Source: Isoetes taiwanensis
Taxonomy: Eukaryota; Streptophyta; Lycopodiopsida; Isoetales; Isoetaceae
Direction: 5' to 3'
DNA: 64,000 nucleotides
Assembly: GCA_021234155.1 (NCBI GenBank)
Contig: JAJEKV010000109.1
Coordinates: forward strand, 962,252 to 1,026,251
Part shown: one piece after another, positions 11,111 through 22,189 of the stretch
How the letters are laid out: each line of letters begins with the position of its first letter
How positions within the stretch are numbered: the stretch's first letter is position 1
Notes under the pieces: model-generated
Databases searched by the model: none
The model's input: only the letters and a program-made list of their open reading frames with translations
Told to the model about the DNA's origin: nothing
Position numbers and translations under genes: made by a program

Positions 11111-11861
11111 TCTAGAGGCTGCATAGACTTGTGTAGTACTTTTCTCTAGAATGCTCTGGGGTGGTGATTAAGAAGGTAAAACATTTCAGTTGGTGTTCTA
11201 CAATGTAATATGCCTCCTTCCCTTTCATTAAATCTCTGTATTGCCTGAAGGCTAGAGGATCAGCTACCTATCTGGACTGCCATTTGAGATCTTTATATTC
11301 ATCATCATACCGTTTGTTTCGAGGGAAATTGGGTATGCATCACAGTCTACTAATGCGCCTTCTTTCAAAACATTGCTCTAAAATGTGATGGTCCAAGTAT
11401 CACGGCTAATACACCGTTCTTATTGGTATTATTGCCACAATTGTATATTTCCATAGTACATCAGATGTTGACACCCAGCGCGAGTGCAGCGTCAAGCACA
11501 TGGTTAAGTGGTCCTCCAATACTCAATGCAACATGAAAGGGTGTGTATACACAAGACTTACTCGGTCCATATGCCATTGGCCTGATTAGTCGAGTGGGCC
11601 ACCTCAGTATCCAGAGGAATATTGGCTGCATACTATGATTGTCCTAGTTACTTGTCCTACTTTTAACATGGAGACGTTCATGATATCTTTGAAGCTAGGT
11701 GCCATAGTGTATGTAATAGTAGACATGTTAACAAGGATGGTTACTTGTATGATGGTAAGACCTGATTCTGTAATCTCTTGGATTTTTTCACTGCATGTTC
11801 ATATGTCTAGATGCTTACAAAGTTACCAGCGCCTCAATCCCCACTTAGTTTTTATGGATAA
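11111..11861. other. Spacer, probably decayed LINE 5' part
   Basis: No intact reading frame. It adjoins the RT start of the minus-strand LINE and may be its degraded upstream part; I cannot identify an endonuclease domain here. Confidence 0.3.
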
Positions 11862-14800
11862 CCCAGGCTGCGAAAAACAGGGGGTTTCAACCCAGAAAAT
11901 CCGGTAACTTTTGAAAAAATCCAGTGCCCTTACTTATTTCCGGCAAAAAATTCAAAGAAAAGGCGAAAATCCGATGCCCTTGTTAGTTTACAGGCAAAAA
12001 TCCGGTAACTCCATAAGGGAGTAGGATATTTTTTATATACTAATATGTACATATGACTATATGACCAATAACAAATAAATAAATACCAATCAACCAACCA
12101 AAAGAAAATCCCAATCCTCCCAAGTTACGTGCCCTTTTATTAGTACTATAATAAAGTTAGTCGTATAGTAAAGTTAGTTGTGCCATTAATAAATTAATAA
12201 AGGTGGGTGGATATTTTTGTTCCCTCCAAAATAGAAAAGGAACGTGGATTTATCAATCGCACCATTCATTCATTGGAGAGAATTGGTGGCCTTAGATAGA
12301 AGTTAAAGAGGAAAAAAATAAGGAAGAGAAGCGGAACAGACAAAAAGCGGTGCCGGTTTGTGCCATTGTGAGACTTCAAGCATTGCTCATTGCTGTGGGA
12401 GGTGGAAAATAGAAGAAAAGGCATGGATGGAAGCTAGGAGGATGAATGAGCAGCCTAAGGATCGTGCTTGGATGTCACTGCATTGACTTTCTTCTGCACG
12501 AATTTCCTTTCGACAGCAGCAGATGCCTTCTTAAATGCATTGTTCATCAAGAAGCAAAGGTTAGTGATGCAAATTTTTTACAGGGAGCATTTTAAAAGTA
12601 GGATTTCATATAAGGAAAAGAAATTTGTCTGAGCAATCTCTTACCCACAGGTTCTAGGCCTTGAAATGGTTCCCTTTTCATTCAATTCAATTGCATCCGG
12701 TCTTTGTGACATTGATTATTTGATTTAATCAATGACAAGATCAAACAAGGCTAAGAAACGAAAGGGTGTTCTTGGCCAAAATGTTTTGGATATGTTTAAA
12801 AAAGCAAGGAAGAAAAAAGAGATTCAATTAGGTAGAGTGAGGAGGAGCCTGAGGCATCTACTAAACCTTCCTTTCAATATAAATGGCTGGAGCAATGGAA
12901 GTGGATGCGCTATGACAAGGAGGAGGATGCAATATTTCAGGTATTATTTCATCACTGTCGTATCATGTTATTTTGCTCCTTATTTATCCTCCGTAATTTA
13001 GTTATTTTCTGTTGATTGTATAGGGAATACTCCATTTTCTAAAGGTGGCTCACGAAATTTTAAGACTTCAAGTTTCAATGAGCATGCCAGTAGCAAGATG
13101 CATGTGCTTGCTTTCTCAAAGCAAGAGGATGTTAAGAAACTAGTGAAACCTCTTGTCGTTGCTGTTCAAAAATCTCTTGATGCTATTGATGGGGCTATAG
13201 TGAACTTGTTTCGTGCAGCATACACCGTGGCATCCAGGTCATTGTCATTCTATGATTTTGAGCACATAATTGAGCTTCTTCAGTTGGCAGATTGTCCTTC
13301 TATTACGAGGCAACTTTATCATACTGATAAAGCTTGTCAAGAATTTATTTGTTGTATAAGTAAGAGCATTGAGGATGATATAGTTGAAAAATTGAAGAGT
13401 AGCCCTTTCTTTGGCTTGCAAGTTGATGAATCAACTGATATATCCACACAACAACATATTGTGCTATGTGTTGCTTATTTAGAAGATGGTTGTGAGCCAA
13501 AGAGAAGTCTTCTTGGCATGTTAAAGGTAGAACAAGCTGATGCAAACTCTTAGAACAAGCTGATGCAAACTCTTTATGTGATACAATACTTCAACATTTG
13601 CAGAAGCTTGGATTAGAGAAACTTAGAATGGTGGGATTTGGTTCGGATGGTGCTTCCGTGATGACAGGAATAAGAACAGGTGTTGCAGCGAGACTTAAAA
13701 GCAAGTAGCTATTCATTGCATTGCCCATCGGACCAATCTTGCGGTCCAAGATGCAACTAAAGTTTGTAACATGGAATGGACACAACATATTGAGAAATTA
13801 GTGAACTCCTTAGCATCTCATTTCTCTTGCAGTAGCAAAAGATTGACAAAATTACAAGAACTGCTTGAGGATAATGCATGTGAGATTCTACGTCTTGAAA
13901 AGATTCAAGACACTCGTTGGTTGAGCAGACATGGAGCTATAAGTAAGGTTTGTTTCGATTTACCTGCTTTGTTGGAGTACTCAGAGCTTGAGTGTTATGA
14001 AATCTTTAAGCAATTGGCAAATTTGAAGACGATATATTTGTTGCATTTTTTAGCGAATATCCTTGGTGGGCTCACTATCTTGAGCAAACTATTTCAAGCA
14101 GATTATGTTGACATTACCTGTGTTCATGAGCATGTACAAAGTGTCATTGATGCTATTGATGTTTTCTACATTGCTAACCGGGAATATGATTCAAATGCTA
14201 GTGAAGTGGATAGATGCGGATATCCTGTCATTCCAGACTATGGACCACCTGATGGATGGCTCGCCCAATTGAGAACCTCTATTCATGGTGACGAGTATAG
14301 GTTGTACAAAATAATGAGATATAAAGATGGAGCAGATTTGGAAGAAGCAATCTTGCTACAAAAATCATATGCCAAGGTAATATGTGATTGCTTGAGAACT
14401 AGATTTGAGGATATTTCGATTTTGAAGCATTTCAATGTACTTTCTCCTTTAAACATACCTAGAGTTTCTCTAAAAGCACGGAGGTTTGGTGAAGATAGCA
14501 TTGAAGAATTGATTAAGTTTTATGGCACACCAAAGCTTGTTAGAGGATCACCACAGTTGCAGCCACTTATTGACTCAAACAAGTTGAGAGGGGAGTTTAC
14601 TGATTACAAAATTCATGCTACGTCTAATTGGCCACGCAAGAATCTTGAGGAAGTAGCATTGGTTATAGCTTCTAATTCTGTGAATGAGAATAGATTCAAG
14701 AATATTTTTACATTGCTTCAAATTGCACTAGTCCAATGTGCAAGCAACGCTATTTGTGAGAGTGTTTTCAGCAGGAGAACCTCCATTAAAACCAAATGGC

Positions 14801-15215
14801 GTGCACGAATGGAAATTGAGAGCTTGAATGCATGCACTTCAATACAGGTTAATGGTCCTTCATTGGCTAGGGATTTTGATTTCACAGGAAGCCTTGCAGT
14901 TTGGAAGGGCAAGGCCAAACACCAAATTTACAATGGTGAGTCAAGCAAGCATGTGTGATTTATTTTGTACTTGAAGTAGTACGCTGTTGTTTCTTCTGGG
15001 TATATAGGCCTATGAGCTTTATTTATCTTTGATTTGATGTAAGAAGTTTTTATTATGAATTTAAAGCAATATTATTATTTTAGTAATGGCTCTAAGTATT
15101 CAAATTATAAGCTTTAAAATTAAGTGCAATTTTTAAATCCGGTTAGTTTTTCATTTGAGGGCAAATTTCCGGTAACTTGTGATTGAATATGTAGCATTAT
15201 AACAGGGGGTTTTTT
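11862..15215 (+). mobile_element. hAT-type DNA transposon (ends approximate)
   Basis: The transposase pseudogene is flanked by sequence with shared short motifs. On the left, CAGGGGGTTT lies near 11879 and several TCCGGTAACT/TCCGATGCCCTT blocks lie at 11895-12010. On the right, TCCGGTTAG and TTCCGGTAACTT lie at 15138-15180 and CAGGGGGTTT near 15202. These look like subterminal transposase-binding repeats. I could not match an exact terminal inverted repeat or 8-bp duplication, so the borders are estimates. Confidence 0.6.
12732..14958 (+). pseudogene. hAT transposase, ZNF862-like, disrupted
   Basis: Landmarks in order: basic start MTRSNKAKKRK; WLEQWKWMRYDKEED and, after an apparent intron (about 12940-13023), GNTPFSKGGSRNF...HASSKMHV, a BED/TTF-type finger whose first Cys pair is not visible; FFGLQVDESTDISTQQHI (catalytic Asp region); GFGSDGASVMTG; IHCIAHRTNLAVQDATK; DTRWLSRHGA; and the C-terminal dimerisation region CESVFSRRTSIKTKWRARM...ESLN. 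Breaks: a frame change near 12835, a 23-bp tandem duplication at about 13532-13577 that creates a stop, and another frame change near 13700. The last 395 codons (13771-14958) are open. It is inactive as it stands. Confidence 0.85.
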
Positions 15216-15363
15216 TTGTGATTTTATACGCTTTTTGGCATGGTTTTCATATGATTTCATGGGCGTATTGCACGAGGCATACTAATCAGTACATCTAGAG
15301 TGCACCAAGTTTTTGCATGCAATTTGTGCAATTTTTATCTCATCCTCCTCAATGGTTAAGATC

Positions 15364-15431
15364 AGAGGGCTTACAAAGAAAGCCCTCTTTTAATTCAAAA
15401 AGATCCAAGGGCTTATAATAAAAGCCCTTTT
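15364..15431. repeat. Two adjacent short hairpins
   Basis: AGAGGGCTT...AAGCCCTCT at 15364-15388 and AAGGGCTT...AAGCCCTT at 15408-15430 are two perfect short inverted repeats sharing the GGGCTT/AAGCCC stem, just outside the hAT element and just before the gene-fragment cluster. Function unknown. Confidence 0.6.
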
Positions 15432-15439
15432 CTCATGAG

Positions 15440-16133
15440 ATTGATCTGACCCGAATTAGGGACGCGGTTAGGGTTTGTGGCGATTCTAACTGTGGTGTGT
15501 TGCACCCTCGGGGCTTTAATTCTTCCCTCTGTTCCATCCGGGTGGTCCTTCTGCAGAGTTTTTGCGGTGTTTTTGAAGCGATTCGATCCAAGGGGTAGGT
15601 CAGTTCCCCTTTTATTTTTCCATTCGTGTATTCCTGCGGGGATTTCTTCATGGAGTCGTACACTGTGGATTTTTCTCGCGAAGTTTCTTCGGTCAGCTCC
15701 AATTGTTTTGAGGGGACGAGCTAATCGATCTGTCATGGAGCTCAAATTGCGCATGTGGGCAAGCCAAATCAAGCAAAGAAATGGGCACGAAAGAGGATTT
15801 GCTAAAAGTAAGACTAAAGATTTGTGATGTTGAATATTCTACGGATCATGCAGATCCGGGTTTTATTTAAGAATCAACCGGTTCTCATTATGATGGGGAT
15901 TTGAGATGCTTAAACTGAACGGCTTGTTTCCGACACTTCACCCAAATTCCTAATCTCAGATGCTTTATTCATGGGCCCAATACTTAAATCTTGCTATCCG
16001 ACTGTAGCCCAGATACTTAAGCATGCGCCCAGATGAGGTTGGACAAACCAAGTCCGTCGAGCACAAATACCGTATTGATCTGATGTTGCAGGAGTATGTG
16101 GAGCATGAAGCTATTGCCATCATGTGAAAGCTC
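15440..16133 (+). other. Possible exon fragments, unidentified
   Basis: The stretch looks like 5'-UTR plus coding debris. A short frame MESYTVDFSREVSSVSSN starts near 15650. Another run, RPDEVGQTKSVEHKYRIDLM, lies at about 16027-16120. Neither belongs to a family I recognise. They share strand with the fragments that follow. Confidence 0.3.
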
Positions 16134-16812
16134 TTGCTTCTTGTTACCTTTTTGTTGATGCGAAGATTGGGGCAGCTGCTGGCTCTTTGGATTAAGGGAA
16201 ATCGCTTACCAGGACCCCTCATTTGTCTTCTCCGGAGGTCTAAGATAAAAAATCTTTCAGGTTGGTCCCTCCCCTTTCTTAATTACAAGTGGACTCACAA
16301 AATGCATCTTCTTTCGCTGTGGTTCTCAATTTAAGAGATAAATGTGAACTCTGTCTGAGTTGTTCTTCTGACTCAGTAAGGCAAAGGCACAGCATAAGGC
16401 AAAGCTCTGTCTGAATTGTTCTTCTGACTAAGTAATTACACTGGCTAGAGCGAGGACCAAGCACTGGCCGAGGAGTAAAATAAGAGCTTCAAGTTTATTA
16501 ATTAACATAGTTTAACTTGTTAAATTGTTTTATTCATGGAGCAAGCTTCTTGAATTGTTTTCCATTTTGTAACAACGGTTCAGGCTCTTAATGTCATTTC
16601 AAATGACAAAAGTTGGTGTCCATGCTTGGTTTTTCATTGTATGCAGTTTATCTTGCACAAGGAATATGGGTCAATAGTACGAGTATGGCTTGGCCCTACC
16701 ACTCTTCTTGTTTCAGTCAAAGACCACAAGATCGTTAGGGAAGAGCAAGCGACCGTAATCAAGTTTCGCACAAAGCACTTGATCTTGTTTTTGGAAGGCA
16801 TTGCCTTCCCAA
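16134..16812 (+). pseudogene. Cytochrome P450 N-terminal gene fragment
   Basis: The first piece (16134-16260) gives a hydrophobic segment followed by LWIKGNRLPGPL, the Pro-rich hinge after the P450 membrane anchor, ending before GTTGGTC. The second piece (about 16646-16812) gives HKEYGSIVRVWLGPTTLLVS, then VKDHKIVRE and, after a shift, HKALDLVFGRHCL, matching the first beta-sheet and B-helix region of plant P450s. About 390 bp of intron-like sequence separates them. The I helix, ExxR and heme Cys are absent. The subfamily cannot be assigned. Frame changes near 16745 and 16800 mark it as dead. Confidence 0.65.
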
Positions 16813-16984
16813 CCCTTGTTCCTAGTTGGCTTTCTGGTTTTCTGTTTGGTTGCACCATGCCCAGCAGGTTGCAAACTCGTGTGCGGATTTGTTGGCTGCG
16901 TAATCAAAGGTCCGGTGCCCTTAGTTTTTTTAAGGGCAGTGACTAAACTAGAATGACATTAAACTAGAAAGACATCAATGTCTG

Positions 16985-17330
16985 AGCGACATCAGCAAGA
17001 GGTATATCTGCAACCTCGTCAAACATGGGATCTCAGGATATGCACAACAGCAGGAAGGCTACTCTAAAGAAGATCGCTGTGCTTTGCAGTTCTTTGAGAA
17101 CATGCAACAGGAGGGCATAATGCTAGACCAGATAACACCCTTAGGGCAGGGAGAGAACATCCATGAACTTATTATTGGACGGAAGTTTTAGGTGAACATT
17201 GTCCTTGGGAATAAACTTTGATAGGTATTCCAAGTGTGCAAGCTTAGAGGATGCAGAGAGAGCTTTTTGACAAGTTGTTGGATAGAGATATAGTGTTATG
17301 GATTCATAGTGTTTCAGCACACACACATGA
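16985..17330 (+). pseudogene. Pentatricopeptide repeat (PPR) gene fragment
   Basis: Translation across frame shifts gives SGYAQQQEGYSKEDRCALQF, then FENMQQEGIMLDQITP, then NIVLGNKLIDRYSKCASLED and AERAFDKLLDRDIVLW. These are successive PLS-type PPR motifs (GYAQ...AL.LF..MQ..G...D..T; GN.L...Y.KC..LEDA...FD....RD...W). PPR proteins of this class act on organelle RNA. Only about 115 residues remain, in at least two frames, so it is a decayed fragment. Confidence 0.7.
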
Positions 17331-17478
17331 GCACTTTATGTGCCTTCACAAATAGCAAATGCTTTTATTAATAGGCCGTTGGTAGTGGAGACAAATTTTT
17401 GGAACTCCCAAGTAATGGCAAATGTCGTTGTCATTAGTTTTACTAAACTGCTGTTCATACGAGTAGGTTGTTTAACGA

Positions 17479-17650
17479 TTTAGGCCCTTAAAGTTTATCT
17501 ACGTTTGCTTTTGTTAGGGCCCGAAGGGCCCAAAAAAATTTTTAATATAGCAATCAACACACAACTACCATTAACATTATTAACACAAACCATTGCATTT
17601 AACACATTTAAATTAAAATCCCCCTTAAACCCCCTTTGGTTTGGGTGCAT
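17479..17650 (+). repeat. Dispersed repeat R2, copy 1
   Basis: About 172 bp from ATTTAGGCCCTTAAAG to GGTTTGGGTGCAT; an inverted, roughly 90 percent similar copy lies at 55649-55822. It contains GGGCCCGAAGGGCCC, a palindrome present only in this copy. Probably a small non-autonomous element. Confidence 0.85.
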
Positions 17651-17749
17651 TTCTGGGCATTCTTGCAAAAAATTAATGTTCTTGTGATCAGAGTGGAAAC
17701 AGATTTGGAGTGGAAGAGTTAGTGCTTTAGTGCTGATGCGGCCGGATGC

Positions 17750-17886
17750 TTGCTTCAGCAGTTTGTGCAATACTATTCAAAGTTTCCATGGCATTCCGGC
17801 GCCAAAGCATTTCTTTCGAAGTTTTTTCCAAGGTATGGAAATTATTGTGGCCCTAATTGGTCCAGCGGCAGAGATGGTGGCGGCAG
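17750..17886 (+). pseudogene. Phospholipase-A2-like exon fragment
   Basis: The open frame from MLQQFVQYYSKFPW reads into FLSKFFPRYGNYCGPNWSSG, then RDGGG. This resembles the start of a plant phospholipase A2 family protein (RYGNWCGPNWSSG..), just upstream of its Ca-binding and His-Asp active-site region. That catalytic part is missing because the frame continues directly into J-domain sequence. Identification is from memory of the family and is moderate. Confidence 0.45.
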
Positions 17887-18536
17887 GTTGCATCCAGATA
17901 AGAACCCTAATAGTTCAGAAGCAGTGGGGTTATTTAACGAGGTAGCCGAATTGAAGGAATGTTCGGAAAGCGCAGGGGCAGATCTGCTTCTAGGCTAGGG
18001 TTCGACAAAGTTTCTGTAAGAACATTGTTGTGTCCCAAAAATGGACGTATTTTCTTGAGCTCGATTGCAGCAACGAAATAGTTGGAGCAACGAAAATCTG
18101 TTTCCGGCAATTTTTGGTAGTGATTGGCCGGGTAGAGTTTATGCAGATGGTATCTATGATCCATTTCATTTCGGGCATTCAAGGATCCTTGGAGCAAGCA
18201 AAAAAATCGTGAGTACTTTCTGACCGTTTTGCTGAAACTTCTCTTCATGAACAGGCTATGGCGATACTCAGTATGAAGAGGCTTTTCAGAGAAAGCAACT
18301 TTTTTCTTTGCATTCGGAATCCTCTCAGACCCGAACAAGCGGAGGCAATATGACTCTGTTGGATTTGAGGTAACTGGAAACTGCTGTTTGTTTTCCTTAT
18401 TTATCACCTCATATTCTCATAGAGAACCAAAATATAAAACTTGTCAGGGCAAGGACCTCGACCCTGATGGTTTGGGCATGGAACTTGATCTCTCAAGTTT
18501 GAATGCCGTAAACACCATGTTTGCAGCATTATTCAG
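17887..18536 (+). pseudogene. ARG1-type DnaJ protein gene fragment (three exons)
   Basis: Exon i (to 17941) encodes LHPDKNPNSSEAVGLFNE with the HPD motif (cat-cca-gat, 17891-17899), the J-domain signature. Exon ii (about 18310-18369) encodes FGILSDPNKRRQYDSVGFE, ending at GTAACT. Exon iii (18448-18536) encodes GKDLDPDGLGMELDLSSLNA and VNTMFAALF, ending at GTAGGC. This last run is diagnostic of ARG1/ARL J-proteins, which act in root gravity signalling. Introns are retained. The N-terminal half of the J-domain and everything after exon iii are absent, so it is a fragment. It overlaps in frame with the phospholipase-like exon. Confidence 0.75.
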
Positions 18537-18699
18537 GTAGGCCGCTTCGCCTCTCTCATGGATCTCTTCCCAGGCTCTTTTGCAAGTCGAGCATAAGAAT
18601 AACTTTATGTGAAACATGATTTGCCTCTTCCCAGGCTCTTTTGCAATCGGCATTCCTTTTCTTTGAACAACCTTTTCATAAGCTGGGTGGACAATATCA

Positions 18700-19170
18700 G
18701 TGATTGGTATGTTAAAAGTCGTCCTGGCGATTGGTATGTTAAAAGTCGTCCTGGCACTGTATAAATCTGTGGCAGGGGCTATCGATTTGCATTCATTTCC
18801 TAAGACAATAGTAGATGTTTTTGCATTGATTCTACAATGTGGTGGAGGGGATTTGAGTGTTGTTATAAATTGGACATCATTTGCGCTTGCAGATGCTGGA
18901 ATTGCCATGTGTGACCTTGTGTCAGCTATATCTTGCAAGTTTTATTAGGGATATGATCCTTTTGGACCCTACTGATGATGAGCAGAGATCTGAAGATGGA
19001 AGCTTGTTAGTTGCACACATGACTTCAAGAAACGAAATTACTCATCTTACTATGACTATGACTGGCGAATGGTTTTCTGGAAGGATTTCGGAAGGTTGTG
19101 TGTTGACGCATGTGTAAGCCTTGGAAAGGCTATGAGGTCGTGCCTCAAGGATGCTGCAATGGGTATGCAA
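18700..19170 (+). pseudogene. Exosome RNase-PH-like subunit fragment (RRP41L/MTR3 type)
   Basis: Translation gives AIDLHSFPKTIVDVFALIL, QCGGGDLSVVINWTSFALAD, AGIAMCDLVSAIS and, after a frameshift near 18935, ILLDPTDDEQRSEDGSLLVA, TSRNEITHLTMTMTGEW and, after another shift near 19095, LCVDACVSLGKAMRSCLKDA. This is the C-terminal half of a plant RRP41-like/MTR3 exosome core subunit (FPKTTVDVF, LALADAGI, SRNEVTQLT). A 27-bp unit is duplicated in tandem at 18704-18757. At least two shifts break it. Confidence 0.65.
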
Positions 19171-19772
19171 TAATCATCGTTTGTTTTGCAAAGTTCCTGC
19201 TTTTTTATATTGAATTCGGATCTTGAAAACTTTCTTCTCTTATCCTGATGCATGTGTTCCGTGAAAAGACTGCTGATATTGTCATGTTGAATGTAAAATG
19301 TCTGTTAGTTCCAAGGCTAGTTTCGAACCATATATAAGGTTTGGAACACGGCAGTAAGCCGCTCCTCTTCTAAAGTAGCTACCCCAATATGGGTATCCCT
19401 CCCTTTCGTGTTTCTTGTAAATGCTTTCTCATAGTAGAGCCTCTTGAAACAAAATCCTACCCTCTGTCAGAATATCAAGGCTTCAACACCGACATATATT
19501 GCCTGAATCGTGTCTTCTACACAGATCCGCACTGCCTATTGCATTATCACTCACTTTTAGCATTTGGACTAGGTCTTCTGGGTTGAAATCGGCCCATCAC
19601 ACACTTGCCTGTACCCTAAAATCAGAGTTTTCATTTTACCTTAGATTTTGGATACTACCGTCGATATGAACGACCATAATCATCCTTGTAATTATCCAGA
19701 TAACAAATACCTTTAATGTATAGCACATTAAAAATCCTTATTATGTGTGACTATCACGTATCAAGGTAAAGT
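19171..19772. other. Spacer, no gene recognised
   Basis: Contains one 65-codon chance frame and no identifiable family. TTCCAA...TTGGAA arms lie near 19311-19345. Confidence 0.35.
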
Positions 19773-19965
19773 ATATCTTTGGTAGTGCATGCAAGCCCTT
19801 TTGCACACCAAACGCCAAGTGTCTATCTTTGGTAGTGCATGCAAGACCATTTGCCCACAAAACGCCAAGTGTCTATCATGCCTTTTATGGAAAATGCATG
19901 CAAACTCTTTAACGCCAAGTGTCTATCATGCCTTTTATGGAAAATGCATGCAAACTCTTCAACTT
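19773..19965. repeat. Tandem array, 4 x about 50 bp, two unit types
   Basis: Two copies of a unit with CTTTGGTAGTGCATGCAAG are followed by two copies with CATGCCTTTTATGGAAAATG. All share the segment AACGCCAAGTGTCTATC. Unit length is about 48-52 bp. Confidence 0.8.
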
Positions 19966-20381
19966 TGAAGGGGAGAAATCTTCCACTTAAAAGGTTCTAA
20001 TATCTTTAACAAGTTCCAAGTTAAATTTAGATAGCACTATGTCTTATCTTCTAGGTACATCCATGCAAGTGGCAAGCACTAGAAATTAAATAATGCTACA
20101 TGAATAATGTTCCATGTTAAATTAATAATAATAATAAAAAAAATTCCCCTCTTTCTTCTTTTCCCTCTTTCGTCTGACATAAGCAATGGTGGCCATGCTC
20201 GATTTCCATGATGTAGTTACATGTTCTTACTGTCGGTTTAGTTCTGTGCCTCTCGAAATTGAGTTGAGGATTAAAATGAAGTTAAACGTGAAGACTAAGT
20301 TGCATTTTAGTACGTAGAGGATGAAGACTTAGTTGCATTTTTGTCTTTCTTAGCTGAAGCTGAAGACTTTGGTGCATTTTT
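19966..20381. other. Spacer with three degenerate repeats before the transposon end
   Basis: The motif GAAGACT(A/T)AGTTGCATTTT occurs three times between 20290 and 20382. The third copy is interrupted by the inverted repeat at 20391. Confidence 0.5.
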
Positions 20382-20729
20382 GTAAGTAGTACCAGTGTTG
20401 TTTACGTACCCGTATTTTACGTTTACGTACGTCCCGTACCTTCCTCACATTACTATACATACTATACCTATAAGTTGACAGGTCAAATTAAGCTCTTGTT
20501 TTATCAATACCGTACTTAACGTATTAATACGTACAGTACGTATGATACGTACTTTATATAAAAAAAAACCGTCCAAATGACATTAGACCAATAGAATTGG
20601 TAAAATTATACATTAGGAAAAATACATTATTATACAAGTGGTTTGCTATATCGAAGTGTGTGCAGGTCTGAAATTCAAAAATTAAGATATGAAGTTCTAA
20701 AGTTGAGACTAGCTAGGAAATGTAACGTT

Positions 20730-21345
20730 TGGGATTGAATTCTTTAAAATTCTCTCTAATCCCCATAGATTCCATGAAGATTCATTTAGATTCCCTAGGA
20801 TTTTGCAAAGATTTCCCTAGAATCTCCAATATTCTACAGGATTCACGTGAAATTTCTTAAGATTCCCCTAGATCTATAAGGGTTCCCCAAGATTATAATA
20901 AGATTTCCCTAGATTCTCAAAGATTATTCCAAGATTATAATAAGATTCTCTTATATTCTTAAAGATTATCCCAAGATTCCTCTAGATTCTTCAAGTTCTA
21001 TGTAGATTCTCTTGGAGTCCTTTAGATTCCATAAAGATTTCCCTAGATTCCCCAATCATCAAGATTCCCCTCGATTCTCAAAGATTTTTATGAAGATTCG
21101 CCCCTAGTTTTGCAAAGAATCTCTTGAGATTCTCTTGATTTTATAAGATTCTCTGAAGATTCCACCAGATTCCCCCATGAAAGTTAAGACATCAAGTTCT
21201 AATGTTGAGACTAGTCAGGAAAATTAAGGTCTGAGATAAAATTTTCCACGATTGCTGTTAGATTCTCTCACGACATATGAACATTCTCTTAGATCATTCA
21301 AGTCTATATAAAGATCCTTCAAGATTCCCATTCACCAACATTTAT
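20730..21345. repeat. Degenerate AGATTCYYYTAGATTC satellite-like tract
   Basis: Over about 600 bp, short units of the form AGATTCCCCTAGATTCT, AAGATTTCCCTAG and AAGATTATAAT recur with a period of about 15-30 bp and heavy divergence. No coding capacity. Confidence 0.7.
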
Positions 21346-21389
21346 CAACATTCATATAAATCTGCAGTTCCTATAGTGTGTAGTTCGGG

Positions 21390-21490
21390 ACCTTAAGAGT
21401 GTTAAGACATATGTGCAAAGGACATGTCCGTGATGAGAGAGGGGCTAAAGAGTGTTAAGACATATTGTCCGTGATGAGAGAGGGCTATAT
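21390..21490. repeat. Tandem duplication of about 55 bp
   Basis: AGAGTGTTAAGACATAT...GTCCGTGATGAGAGAGGG occurs twice in tandem. Confidence 0.75.
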
Positions 21491-22189
21491 GTGACCTGAG
21501 AGAGCGAGCTAATTAGTTTGAAATGCGTGGAGACATGATCTAGCAATTTGATAAGCTGTTTGCATCACTATGAATTTCAAAGGCATTGCCATCTATTTTC
21601 CAACTAGTCGTACATTTAATTTGTGGCATACTAAAGCTATCAAGTGAATCTGGATTACCATTTTAAGTCGTCCAAGCTTTGACTTATCAATATAATTTAA
21701 CTAATGAATGTATTGACATGATAGAAAAGAAAGTCATACACGAAACCAGCAACAAACAAATAGCGAGAATAGGGAACGGTAACCTTATGGATTCCATTCA
21801 CAAACTAAACTTTGCAAATTGCATTGTGATCTCCACATTTCATATACATAATATGAGTCCAATGGTGTGCACGCTCATAGGATCCTGTAGCATCAATTAA
21901 GATACAATCGTATTTTCACAATAGATACCAACATTGTGACACTACATAAACCACAAAGATAATTAGATTCTAGATCGATGGTTTCTTTGAAACATTGTTT
22001 CCCTACCTCAAGTCATAAGCAACTCTTCGATTCCTCGCGGACAAATCCCGCACGACTCAAAAGATTAACTAGAAATTATAATGGAACACATTTGGCACAA
22101 TACCATGCCATTCACTCATAGATGTAAAACAAGCACGACCCGTATCCACTATAGGCCTGCATGGTTGCATGCATTAAGGATAACAACAA
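21491..22189. other. Spacer, no gene recognised
   Basis: One 73-codon plus-strand frame (21679-21900) has no recognisable features. Confidence 0.3.

Noticed and set aside
19773-19965. Four regularly spaced repeats resembling a CRISPR array
   Set aside because: Units differ over most of their length, there are no distinct spacers, and the surroundings are plant nuclear DNA; it is an ordinary tandem repeat.
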